A DNA stretch of 64,000 nucleotides, taken from positions 4,280,501 to 4,344,500 of the forward strand of contig OX344758.2 in NCBI GenBank assembly GCA_947034885.2, written 5' to 3'. Origin of the DNA: Thuidium tamariscinum. Its lineage: Eukaryota; Streptophyta; Bryopsida; Hypnales; Thuidiaceae. The notes beneath the pieces are model-generated. The model saw only the letters and a program-made list of their open reading frames with translations, did not search any database and was not told where the DNA came from. Position numbers and translations under genes: made by a program. Below are positions 37,098 to 49,183 of this stretch, in pieces (the stretch's first letter is position 1; every line of letters begins with the position of its first letter).

Positions 37098-40000
37098 TCA
37101 GAATTCCCGCTCGTATATTTTCTTCACACCACATCTGAGCGGCCCTTTCTCCAAAAAAATATCGCTGCAATCATCTGTGACATCCCAAAGAATGCTGTTG
37201 GGATCTTCACAAGAGACGGTCGGATCAAACAACAACTTGGACAGCCATTCTTTGCGTGTTGCAGTCACGTGCATCCTCTGCTCCTCGAATGTGTCAGCAG
37301 CAATCAAACGGTACACAACGACCTTCTTCTGCTGCCCAATGCGGAACGCCCTGCTGATGGCTTGCCGCATCACGGCTGGATTCCAAGCAACCTCCAGAAT
37401 CACCACCCTCGAAGCCCCCACCAAGGATATTCCCTCTCCACACGCCTTGATGGAAGCACATAGCATCTTGGCCTCCGGATCACAATTAAACTTGTTGACG
37501 ATTTTCTCTCGCTCCTGAGGTGGCAGTTTCCCATCCAGCCTCAAAATCTGCGAGTCTCGACTCCACTTCATCCTCTGCTCGGCCTGGTTTTCGATCAGCT
37601 CCAATGAGTACAAGTACTCGCTGAAGATAAGAACCTTCTCCTTCGCATCGTTGCAGAACTGCACCAGGTCCAACACCCACCTGAGCTTTGCACCCTGCTT
37701 CACATCGATGCTGCTCTTCAAGCGTGGGTCCTTTTGAGACCTTTTCCCATGTTCAGCAACCGGCTCCAGAATGGGATGAAGATAAATCGCTGCCGCTCTC
37801 TTCTGCAAGTTGTCCCTAACCTCAATGCCGCAGTTCTTCAGGAGCTCCCGCTGTTGAAAGCTCAGTTCCAGCATAATCGTCAGGTCTGTGATCCCAGGGA
37901 GCTTATCCAGGATTTGGCCTTTATGCCAGGCCACGAAGGGCTCAATCAGCAGCCGCAGCTGTTTCAAAGCCCTGGCGATGTTGTCATGCTGGCCACTCTC
38001 AAATTTCTCCCCAATCACATCCTTGAACGCTTGCCTTCCTGCATTGCTGGACTTCTTCAGCACTGGCAGAGGGCTGCTTAGTTTTGTCTCCGGTGTAATC
38101 AAAGTGTTCAATGTTGGACACATCTGAGGGTTGGCTCTCATCATGAAGTTGGGCCTGACCAGGTCCAGCGTAGTGTAGAACTCCTCGAAGTTGTTGTTGA
38201 ATGGAGTTCCAGATAGAAGCACCCTGCGTTTGGTGTGCACCCTGCTGAGCGACTTCAGAATCTTCGTGCTCTCAGTCCTGGCCAGATGCCCCTCGTCCAA
38301 GACCATCAAACCAGGACCTTCAGTGAGGTACCTTCCAACCTCACCGCTCATGTTGGTGAACTGTGAATAGCCCACCAACAACACACTGCGGGTTTCCTGC
38401 CACAGCTTCAACATCTCCACTTGATTCTCAGCTTCATACAAGTTCATCAACGTGATCTCCTCCACTTCCCATTTCTTGAACTCCACCATCCACGGTCGAA
38501 GCATGCTCTTGGGAGCCACGATCATGGGCCTGGCATTTGGAATCTGGACCATGAAACTTTGGATGAAGCAAATGACCAAAAAGGACTTCCCTGTGCCGGG
38601 AGCAAAGGCCAACATGCACCCACCGGAATCCTCCTCCACAAGGTTCCTCGAAAGTATCTTGAATCCCTCCAACTGATGAGGGTGCATCTGACTTTCGAGA
38701 AAAGGGTGCGCTTCCAGTGCAGCCATGCCCACCAGCTTTGCTTCTTCCTCCAGCACCCCATCATCTTCTCCATCCCATGTGTCGATGCGTTCTCCTCTCA
38801 CCCAGGCCTTCCGCACAGTACACTGAAAAATGCAACACGGAAAATAGTCAGTGAGCAAAGAGAAATCTGACATCAATGGCAAGATCTTTAACCCCCTAAA
38901 AAGGCCATGGATTCTAGGCTGTAAAATGACAAATTCAATTGTGAAAATAGTAGAACTCAAATGGGACTAAATACAATATAGCCAGAGTCAGAGAAGAACA
39001 TTGCATTCGGTAGACAGAGATCACAACAAAATCAGACAAAAGAATTAGAGACCCCCCATACGACCTACTCAAAACTGCTGAAAGAAAACATGAGGTTCAA
39101 TTAGGGGTTAAGCGCACACAGAAAGGATTTCAAAGTGGCATACCGGTCTGCGCCACACAAACGACATGTCCTTGATGTCTTCCTTGATCAACCCACAGAG
39201 GACGCAAGCCCTTCCGACATCGTTCTTGATCTCAAAATCATGCTCGCAGCCTTCCATTTCCTCATCCTCATCTCCCTTCTTGCTCTGAAGTGAACAGACC
39301 CAGAAAGTTTCTGCCTTAGCACATTCCTAAACCCTAAAATCTCAAATGAAACATCAGAAAGACCACATATATATCATCCACGATTAAGTTCACCTCCTCC
39401 TGAAGCTGCTTGCTAGTGTACAGAGAACAAGCTCCTCACCTTAGCATTGCACCTGAACCCTAAACTCAAATGCCACCTTTCCTTGCCACAGAAACTCCAC
39501 AAACACATATCGTTCAAGTAACAACATCAATTTCGTGTTACACCAAATTTCAGAATGCCAAAGAAAGTCCTACCTGACGAGCCATTATAGCGCATTCTTT
39601 CCAAATGTCGTCAAACGGATCCTCCGGCTCTGGCTCTGGCTCCCGATCACTATCGCTGTCAGACCGCACTTCATAATCATCTACCTCCTCCTCCTTCGCA
39701 TAAACCACATCTTTCGTTTTCTTATGCCGTGGCGACAAAAACAATCGCTCCTCCACCTCATCCACATCCTCCACCACCTTGCCTTCCTTCACATTCCCAC
39801 TCTTGGGAGGATTCTCCACTACCTTCACTTTCCGCGCAGCCGTCTTCACCTTCATGGCTTTCATGCTCTTGAGAGCCGATTTGGCTTCTTTCCCACTACT
39901 CTTCACAGCTCGGATGAGAAAATCCCCATCGTCGGTGTTCATAAACAGCCCATCGTGGATCACTTTCTGGTGCCCCGAAATCTCTTCAGCTGTCAAGAAG

Positions 40001-40553
40001 CCCTCGTCCCGGAACCTCCCGCCTTCGTCCATGGGAGAGTGATTCTGGGTTGACAGGGGCCGCGGCCGAATCGCTACCACTCGCAAGTCGTCGTCGTCGT
40101 CGTCGTCGTCGTCAATTTCAAATGCATTCTCCATAGTGGCGCCACGCGCGGGATGCTCATCGTGATTATTTGGACACTGACACACATCAACTTTCCTGGG
40201 GACTTCGACAGGGATTTCGACAGGAACTTCCACAGGGACTTCGACCTTCTTCGCCCCTAAGGTGTGAAGAGCACCAAAGGCTTCGGAGTTCATGTTCCGC
40301 GTCTTCAACATCGTCGTGAAGATAGTCTCTTCCGCGGAACCGTAGCGGTCTCCTCCTTGATCAGTCACTCTGCTTCGCTTCGGTCTGCCTACAACACGCC
40401 AACAACGAATTCAACGTCATGGCTCAAAAGCACCCATCAAGATCCCCAAACCATAACCGAAAATCGGCATAAAAACTCACCATCAAGCATCAAATCAACA
40501 TTAGTTGGGGAGTCTTCAATCTTGTGCGCCTTCTTGACGCTCTCGGATTCCAT
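37098..40553 (-). CDS. CLASSY/DRD1-type SNF2 ATPase (RNA-directed DNA methylation)
   Basis: Four exons, read 5' to 3' on the minus strand: 40553-40481, 40388-39574, 39284-39144, 38822-37098. They give 917 residues with matching phases. The N-terminal third is acidic and disordered, with a PVEVPVEIPVEVP repeat and a nine-Asp run from a GTC microsatellite at 40087-40113. A Cys/His cluster follows (Cys285, His287, Cys299, Cys302; CEHDF and CVLCG). The SNF2 core has MHPHQLEGF, Walker A GTGKS (395-399), DEGH (495-498), SGTPFNNNFEE and the C-lobe motif QAISRAFRIGQQK. Cys/His segment plus DEGH rather than DEAH identifies the CLASSY/DRD1 branch. Members recruit or assist plant RNA polymerases IV and V in siRNA-guided DNA methylation in the nucleus. 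Which paralogue this is cannot be settled. The gene appears intact. Confidence 0.88.
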
Positions 40554-41795
40554 GTTCGGAGCTCCTCTCTCCCACACGAGCAGCCCAATGCTCAAATTCG
40601 GATCGTGAGCTGCTGCTCTGTCTCTCCCCAGTGCTCCATCATCTCAAGTTTGCAGGTGTAACAGAGTGACAAGAACCCACGAAGCCAAACGAACCCGAAG
40701 CCATCGCTAAAACCTCAGTCACCACGATCACTTGCATTCCTTTGAGTTTGCTTCCCAATGGAATGGAGAGTGGGCTGTGATTACCTCGAATTGTGAAGAC
40801 AAGAGGGAGAGTTCGATTGATTGTTTGTGTTTGGGAGCGGAAATGGGGCTTGAGCGCCGTCAATTTCAGCTTGCGAAATGACGAAGCAGCAACTGAAGGC
40901 CCGTCATCTTCCACAATCGCTCACTTGATCGTGGAGGGCGACATTCTGGTGCAGAAATTGGATTCCGGGGCGGGGAGGACATTTACTGCGCAGCCGGGGC
41001 GAGAAAGCCGGAGGCCACGCGATACTACGGTATACGGTATATGGTGAGGCATCATATACTCCGTATTGTATAGGGTATGCATTGTAGAGTTCACCTGTGA
41101 ATTATACGGTGGTTAACCCTAAGCGCCTGAATCTTTTCTTAAATTTTGGCGTATTTTTGCATATATTTTAGTAAGTAAATATATGGGACAAGCTTAGCCT
41201 CCTCACACATGACTTTGATCGAATTCACTTAGGGTAATGGTTACGCATATATACCTCAATTTACCAAATTCATCATACAAAAAGTGCTTTTCAAAAAAAC
41301 ATCAAGTATTAGTTTAGAAGAATGAGAAATTTTGTGGTTAAAAAAACCCTAGAATCTCTCTATTCATTGTTTAGTTTTTGGGTGTTGGAACTCTACAAGG
41401 TTAACCCATGTATAGTTGAACCCCCATATTGTGAATGATAAATAGAGTGCTTGAAGTTGATGTTTTGTTCAATTATCTTCTTGTTCATCTAAAATAAATT
41501 TTGAATCTCTAATGACTCTAAAAGATGACCTTTATTATTATGACCAATTTGATGAAATTGGCATAAATCATATGTTTGTATTATACAAAGATATTAGCAA
41601 ATAAATGATTCCAAATTTTATATAGGATTTAAACATTAAAGAATTAATATAATATTTGTCATTATTATTTATTGTCTCCTTTAACTTGAAGAAAGAACTA
41701 AGTATACAAGGAAAATTTTCATATGTAGGGCTTTTGGGGGGGCTTTCTAGTGCAAAATTGCCACTAGAAAAAAATTATTTGGCTAAAAACTAGAA
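40554..41795. other. Promoter side of the ATPase gene and intergenic DNA
   Basis: About 40554-41000 has genic composition and should contain the leader and promoter of the minus-strand ATPase gene. A 91-codon minus-strand frame at 40639-40914 could be an upstream frame but has no domain. Around 41030-41080 there is an irregular TACGGTATA / TATACTCCGTATTG repeat patch. Beyond that is AT-rich DNA. Confidence 0.45.
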
Positions 41796-41799
41796 AGAA

Positions 41800-42025
41800 A
41801 TTGTGAAGGATTTTGCCAAAAAACTTTGAAATACAAAAAATCTTGGATGAAATAGCTAGATTGTGGATGAAAACAAAATTATAGGAATGCAATATTTTCT
41901 ATCCAATATAAAGATGAATGTTGAAATTTGGAGCATCACTATAATATTTAATATAGCTACTTTGGCACTTCATGAAAAATGAAAAAAACACTTGGTCATA
42001 AGGTACTTGAACCTACCTAGCTCAA
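41800..42025 (+). repeat. Dispersed repeat, copy 2 (partner at 795-1060)
   Basis: The region is colinear with 795-1060 through GATTGTGGATGAAAAC and GATGAATGTTGAAATTTGGA. It is slightly shorter than its partner. Confidence 0.6.
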
Positions 42026-45000
42026 AGTAGAAATGATTCTTTTATTTTTAATGAGTCCTCTTGGGCCTTCCATAGTATTTTGGAGGCTTCAATCATATCT
42101 TCTATAATAATGTTATAAACCATGAAAAATGAAGTCTATCATTGAAGGGCAGGGAAAACCAACCTTTATTTTTAATTCGTAATTGAAACACTAAAATTTG
42201 ATAATTATGACAACTTGACAAGTAGACATTTGAATTTATTTTTCAAATTAGAAACTCTAAAATAGCCAAAAGAAGTTAGGAAACATAGATTTAACAAACT
42301 ACTCATAATAGAAGCATTAGAAAACATAGTCTCTTAAACAACGAGCATATATATGGTTTGATTCACCCCAATTATTGTTGATGTAGTGATTCAAAAATGA
42401 TCCAACTAGAGGATGAATAGGTGCAATTTTTGTTTTGGACAAAAACTTTCATAGTCATTCTTTAGAAACTTTGAGTCTTTTGGAGCATCATAACTTAAAA
42501 TGTCTTTAACATTTTAATTAGAAGCATACACAAGGAGGACACTCTCACTACATTTGGGGGGCCCATGTGCGGCGTAGGGATACTTTTGGGGGGCCTGTTT
42601 ACCTCCTCCGGCAACATTAAAAAGGCCCTTATCATTACCTAATGCATAAAATTTTCCTATATAATCATATGTATCATTACTTATAATATGTAGGTCAATG
42701 CAATTTTTTGTAGCCTATATTTTTTGTAAGTAAAAAAACTAAATAAAAAACTAATGAGAAAGTAAAAGAAACAAGGAAAAAATTCATAGAAAAAAAGATT
42801 CAATTTTTCAACACAAATTAGCATGAACAAATCAAACACAAAACATGAGAATTGAAAGTAGTATTCAACGATTAGAAGTCATATGAAGAATGTGTTCAAA
42901 AACACAAAACCAAAGTCAATGAAAGTACTAAATGTGTAAAGTACTAAAAATGTGTCTCAATATCAAAATGTGGATAAGAAGAAATTTCTGCTAGCTAACA
43001 AATGAAAAAACTACAATAACAACATCCTGCTACATTTTTGATACACTTGTACATCTAAAAAATTCAATCTACTATTCACTAGGTAAAACTCTTGTATTTA
43101 GAAATGCAACTTGACCTGCCACAGCTGATTGGACTAGCACCTGCCAATCAAAATGCAAGAAATAAAAAAATGAGAATAGTATTGAGCTCCAATTACACAA
43201 TTTGAAGTTAATTGTTTAGTTTTGACAAGATTAAAACCCTGTAAATTCTGTAGGAAACACCTTCATCCACTAATTTTGAGTTTCATCCTATAACTCTAAC
43301 CTACAAGTACTATATTGTAAGTCTGATGTAGTATTATACTATAATTCTAATGTGGTACAAATAGACCCTACTAAATACAATTTCTTGGATTCAATTCTTT
43401 TGCCCCTAAATTACATGTACCTAAAACTTAATGGACCATATTTTTTGGCTACCTACATTACTTATAATGGACTTGCCACTTTTAATATCCCCTACTTTAT
43501 ATGTAATTTTTTTATAAGTACTTCTAAATATTACCCAAAATGAATTAAATCCATCCTATATTCCGCCATACGTGGGTTGCTAAAACGAGAGAAGTGTCCT
43601 CCCTGTGGAAGCAAATAGTTGATTTTACTACTCTCACATCCTATTTCAAAAGTGTACAATTTTATTTCTTCTTCCTATAAGTACATTGTAATATTTTCCT
43701 TGAAACTTACTAAGTAATTTGTTTCAATTACTATTGCTGTAAGAACAATCATTTTGGACAAATAAATGTTAATTTTTGAGTAACTAGGACATGACCAATT
43801 GTTACTACTTCCATTTCTACTAGACACTTTGGAAATAAATTGTGTGTGAAGCATTGTACATCATAGGAGAGATAGAAGCAAGTGAATACAACATAGAGTA
43901 TGGTAACTTGCATTTCTATTGACATTGCCTCATTGACGCATAATCATTATAACAAAGGTGCAAAGATTTAATCTACTAATGCTTTGAAATCCAAATAACT
44001 TATTTCCATTGAAGCTTGTTTGGCAATACAAAAGAATAAAATAAAATAAAAATTTACTTCTCATAAAAAAATATTTTTGGCTATGTAGAAAGATTTTATT
44101 TATTCTATTTGAAATAGTGATGAGAGTATTATGGACAATCTTATTTTGGAGGCAACTAATTAGAGAAACTTCTTGAAAACATGACATATAAGGTTCATTT
44201 CTTAATTCAATTTTTACAATTTTTCAAAAAGAGATTTTCTATTGGGTTTAACTTTCTTGCTATAAAAACTTTACCATTCACATTAATCTCTTTTAATTCC
44301 ATCTATTGGCCTATTAACAATTTAGTCTTTTCCTTTAAAGGTAAAAAAGATGACTATTTAGATTTTCCTAAGAAGATTTGCTAACCTACAATGTTCTAGT
44401 GGATGGTCAACCTAAAATTTCAAGATCATTTCTATGTGGGTAGTTAAATTTCCTTGACTATTTTAAGAAAAATTGGAGAAGCTTTGAGGGTTGAATATTT
44501 TCAAAAATTCATTTTTCATTGAAAAAATAAATATTTTGTTTTTGAGAAGTCTTCAAAGGCATACATGAGAGTTGATTTGAGATCCAAAATATTGTATTTA
44601 TATATGTTTGCTTTGAAAAGGGTCCCAATGGAAAGGATAAAGTGTTTTCATGATTTTGACCATTGAAAATTTAAATATGAAAGTGTTGATTTGGAGCTAT
44701 TTGCGATTTCTACTTACAATAAAATTGCATTTAAACAATTGCAAGGCGGATTGTGTAATGAATTTGATAGCTTTTCATATAAAATTGCCTTTTCGGAAGT
44801 GAATTATTTGGAAGTGCCAATACTCTTTGTAGTTGTTTAAATAACCTCTAATCCCAAAAATTGTTTATATACAAATTTCTAAAACATTGTAGAAAAAAGC
44901 TATTGAATGAAAATAGAAAACAATTATTTTTCTTGTCAAAATTGGTGTTTATATCAACAAGCAAGCTCTTTAAACATCTTTGGTTGAATTCTGGAAAAAA

Positions 45001-48000
45001 AACTTGCTTCTTTAGGAATAACTACAAGCCAAGGGTTTTTTTTCATAGTCAAATACATTTCGAAAGGCTTAGGCATTTAGGGGTTAACACTAGTAGAAAA
45101 TACAAGAATTTTGACAAAATTATGTTGATTTGGTCACCGTTGTCCTAGTCATTGTTCATTGTTTTGTTGATTTCAATATAAATAGTGTTAGACAAATATC
45201 ATATAGTTTAGAACTATCTATTCAGAAATTCAAATCAAATCCACAATACCCACTATTTATATTTGAAACTATACTTTTGTCAAAACCACATATATCATCA
45301 CCATGTTAGACTAGTCTCGTGTAATGTGAGGGAACATTACACGAGTCAATTTAATAGTGCTTAAGACACTTTTTAGCACCAACAGGAGGATTTGTGCTTC
45401 TTTGTGCTACGACAACAAGTTATCCAAATTCTTAAGAAATAAGTCCTTATTTGTATTTGGCTCCCTATATGTAGATGATTTCCCCGATCTATCCCTGCAC
45501 TTGAGTGTCTTACATGAGTCTTGTTCCAATATGAATAAAAGAAAGTCTAAGCCTTCGAAGAGATACATGGCCACTTCTTCAGTGGTTGACTTTTTCATTG
45601 AGCTCTATTCAAAAATGGAAGCTATCTTGCCTAACTCACGTAGAAATTCAAAGTAGCACGAGCAAATGTACACTAGCTTTGGTCTCACAACAGCGGGATG
45701 GACAACCAAGTGCGACTGAACAACATCAGGGATGTGTTTTGACCAACCCTTCTATTTCACATTTTTACAGACATATAGAATCCCATTAAGGTCCAAGACA
45801 ATGTTGATCCACTTCTCCACCACCTTGGACTTCAATGGAAGATTGACGTCCTCCGAAGTTCCTCCAAGATCACATGGAGGACCGGATTCCTGCTAAACAA
45901 TGGACAAATATGTAGCCAATTATTACCTTGTACTGACACATTTGGAACTTCACTCGAAGTGACAGAGACGCTCTTGTTTGTGGAGACCAAATTAAAAAAA
46001 GAAAAGACAAAAAGGGATAAAAAGAAGAATAGCTCAACAATACCAAAGCAATAGCGAAATGTATACCTTTTGCTGCAACACCTCAGCGGCCTCCAAGGTA
46101 GCTTTCTTTGACACCAAGTTCAGCTCAGGAATATGAACCTCCAGCATATCTGCATGCGGGATCACAATGGCATATGTCAAAGGTGTGAGAGAAGTAGATG
46201 GTCCAGTTATACAATCGGCTACCTTGACGATACCATCCTTGGATATTATTTGGTCTTTCTCTACATGATGAAAAGAAGGCTAGGCAGCAATGTTTACAAA
46301 TAATTACAATGACAGGAGGTGAAATACAAACTACAACATTAGAAATGTCGCAACCCAAATGACCCTTTTATAGCTCACAATAGCTCACTGGATTCACCAC
46401 AACTTGCTTACATCACTTGGGTTACAAACTGCCTAATAGTACATATACCAAGCACACACACCATTAGTCTATATTTTCAACTCATTTTGTTAGGTCCCAG
46501 CCACCGGTACTACTAGCACACACTCTCTTTGTGACATTGGGCATGCTATTTGGTAATATGGGGTGGAACTTCCACCTTAATGTGCAAAGACCCATGGTAG
46601 TACTACTCACCACAGTCCTAACCGCCCTTGAGTGTCACCCCACTCTATGCTAGCCCATTTTGCATTTGCTACTCTTCCACCAAGGCTAACCGGCACTCAT
46701 AACTTGAGACACGTCCAAGGAGGCCTAGCAAAGAGTGGGACTCCATCCAACCGATCCCACACTAGTGTCCCATGGTGTCTTGTAGTGATGGTGAAGTCAT
46801 CACCAACAACCTTGAGTCACCGGGACTGACCAAGGTTTCAAAAGGGAGTGAGGAGGGAGACCAACCCCTCCTATAGTATTCTCTGCAATTTTTGGTAGTC
46901 CCCCCTTCTATTGCAAAGGAATACTCCAAATACCTTTGGATTTTGGAAGACCACCCATTTCCAACTCACATCGCCAAGTAGTTTCACCGTTTAGACTCCT
47001 AAACTTCCAAACAGCATAACTTTACACTCAAAGCTCTAAATGAGACGTGCAAGCCCTTTTTCGGCATCAATGCAACAAGTAGTTGCCAATCAACCCCTCA
47101 CTTGCTCCATTTGACTAAGTTCTTGCAAAGTTATGGCCCTCCAAAGATACGGGCTCACCGGGGGAGGCGTCACGCCTTCACCACAGCCTTTCTTTTGGCC
47201 ATAACTCTTGGCACACACCTTGGAACCTCTTAATGCTTGTCATTCTAGGTTCCTTGCATTCATAGCTTTCCAATGATATGCTGCATGCCATACGTGGTTA
47301 AAGGATTCATGGGAACTCCACTCTCCTAGCTCCAAAGTATCCCAGCGCCACTAGGATATAGTCAACTTCAAATGTCCATAACTTTCAGCTCACAACTCCA
47401 AATGACTCGTTCTCAGCACCATTGGAAGCATCTACTCAAGATCTTTCCAAACATGTTTGATATAAAACTAACTTCTTCAAAACCAAGGTGCTATTGCACC
47501 CTGTTTGATTGGGAGTCTCCATTTCTCCTTTCCTAGCTTGTTCCTTCTTTTCCAAACATTGGTATATATATATTGCAAAGATTTGTAGTTAATCCTTGAA
47601 GGATCAAAAGCCAAAATTTGAAATCTTGTTTTGGATTTGTGAAGGAACAAAAGTCAATATTTTGGCTTTATATTCAATAAGGTCCATAAAAACTTTTGTT
47701 TGTCTAGATATATTAGTTTTAGGACAAATAGATTCAATGCTCTTTATAGATTCTAATGATCTAAAAAATAGGCTTTGATGAATTATATTTTAGACATTAT
47801 GATTAAGTAAAAATAGTATCTTAAAACCTTAAATTAAAATTGTATGTCATACACAAGCCTTGGAATACATTTTTTGTTTAGGATTTAGGACTCTCATATC
47901 TTGCCTCTTCTTTTCAAATAAAAGTTATGGCAAAATAAACATAAACAAAGTTTTTTGTACAACACAAAAAAAATCACAAAATTAAAGTCAAAATAATGTT

Positions 48001-48258
48001 CTTTAAGAAAATTCCCTCAAAACTCTATATTTTGTCTACATGTGAAGCTTTGATTCATTCTATTTGAACTAACAATGAGAAAGTTATAGACAAACTTAGT
48101 TTTTTGGGCAATCTAAGCATCTACTTGAAAAAATAACCTATCAAATGCATTTTTGAATGCAATTTTTGTAATTTTTCAAAAAAAACTATTGGACAAGGTT
48201 AGTTTTTTTGCTAGAACAATCTCACCATTAGAATTATTGTAATTCAATTCCATCTTAA
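42026..48258. other. Gene-free repeat DNA
   Basis: No convincing gene. About 44060-44300 is a copy of a repeat also found at 48010-48255 and, inverted, at 48665-48930. A TTAA-type terminus (GCATTTAGGGG then TTAA) sits at 45073-45087 without a recognised partner. Part of 45350-47550 has higher GC and a 99-codon plus-strand frame at 45357-45656 (FFIELYSKMEAILPNSRR), which has no recognised domain. The block 46480-47560 is unlike its surroundings and could be a fragment of a larger element, but I cannot classify it. Confidence 0.45.
45316..45345 (+). repeat. Perfect 12-bp hairpin
   Basis: The arms CTCGTGTAATGT and ACATTACACGAG pair perfectly around the six-base loop GAGGGA. It lies in AT-rich DNA with no adjacent gene. 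It could be the remnant centre of a foldback element. Confidence 0.7.
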
Positions 48259-48930
48259 CCCCTAAAGGACCAAGTCCTTTTTTCTGTCAAAAACCTCTCA
48301 AAACTACCATTTCTGTTGCATTCATCCAAGAAAACAAAAAAATTTGTTTTTTTAAGAATCTAACCATAGGATCTTGTACTTAACTTGATTGAGATCAAGT
48401 GGTAAAAATTTTATGAAGTTTGACCGTACAGATTGGAAGATATTAGGATTCAAAGTTGGAAATACAAGTTTTTTTGAACTGTGGTTTGCAATTCCAGATG
48501 ACTTTGACTGGAATTTGTATTAAAAAATTGCACTATAGACTTTGAATTTATAATTTTCTGTGTTGAGAAATTGAGTTGAGAGTCTAGGAAAAAAATTTCA
48601 CACAAAAAACACTTGATTTTCATTCTTTAAAAAATTGTTAAGTAGATGTAGGTCCAAGATTGAAAGAAAAACTAAATGGTTAATAACTCTAAGATGGGAT
48701 TGGAATACAATAATCCCAATGGTGAGATTGTTCTAGAAAGTAAACATAACCTTTTCCAACAATTGTTTTTGAAAAATTGTGAAAATTGCATTCAAAAATG
48801 AATCCTATAAGTTATTTTTTCAAGAAATTGTTTAGATTGCCCGAAAAACAAGATTGTCCATAACTTTCTCATTATAAGTCCAAATAGAGTGAATCAAAGC
48901 TTCACATGTAGGCAAAAATATATTATTTTA
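48010..48930. repeat. Inverted repeat of about 250 bp across a TTAA-element boundary
   Basis: 48010-48255, which lies just outside the TTAA element, matches 48665-48930 inside it in reverse. Shared blocks include CTACATGTGAAGCTTTGATTCA, written here in two parts as CTACATGTGAAGC and TTTGATTCA, and CTCACCATTAGAATTATTG-like sequence. A third, direct copy lies at 44060-44300. This indicates one element family broken up and inserted near itself. Confidence 0.6.
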
Positions 48931-49183
48931 GAAAAAATAATTTAAAAAATTAAATTTTGACTTTTTGCAAAAAAAAAATTCTGCCCGCCGAATGAAAATT
49001 TGGGCTTTTTGTGGTATAACTTTTGCTCCCGGTCACCAATTGAAATAAAAATTACATTCCCGTGAAGCTAATCAGTTTTCCTATCTTATGAGAAAGTTTC
49101 AAAAAGATTCATTAAAAATTGAGGTCTACGGAACCTGCCCGAACTCCAAATTGTCCCCCGAGGGGACAATGGTCCTTTAGGGG
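48259..49183 (+). mobile_element. TTAA-flanked TIR element, subfamily 2, copy D
   Basis: The ends CCCCTAAAGGACCA and TGGTCCTTTAGGGG are perfect 14-bp inverted repeats, flanked on both sides by TTAA (48255-48258 and 49184-49187). It is 925 bp. Its left part is related to the right part (reversed) of the element at 55539-56475, sharing the CTGTCATTTCT-like start and an AGGATCTTGTA block. It has no transposase frame. Confidence 0.8.

Noticed and set aside
41740-41770. TTCTAGTG and CACTAGAA motifs facing each other as abutting CACTA ends
   Set aside because: The match is only about ten bases on each side and no opposite termini were found.
45357-45656. 99-codon plus-strand frame
   Set aside because: Its composition is plausible, but there is no recognisable domain, no partner exon and a surrounding repeat context.
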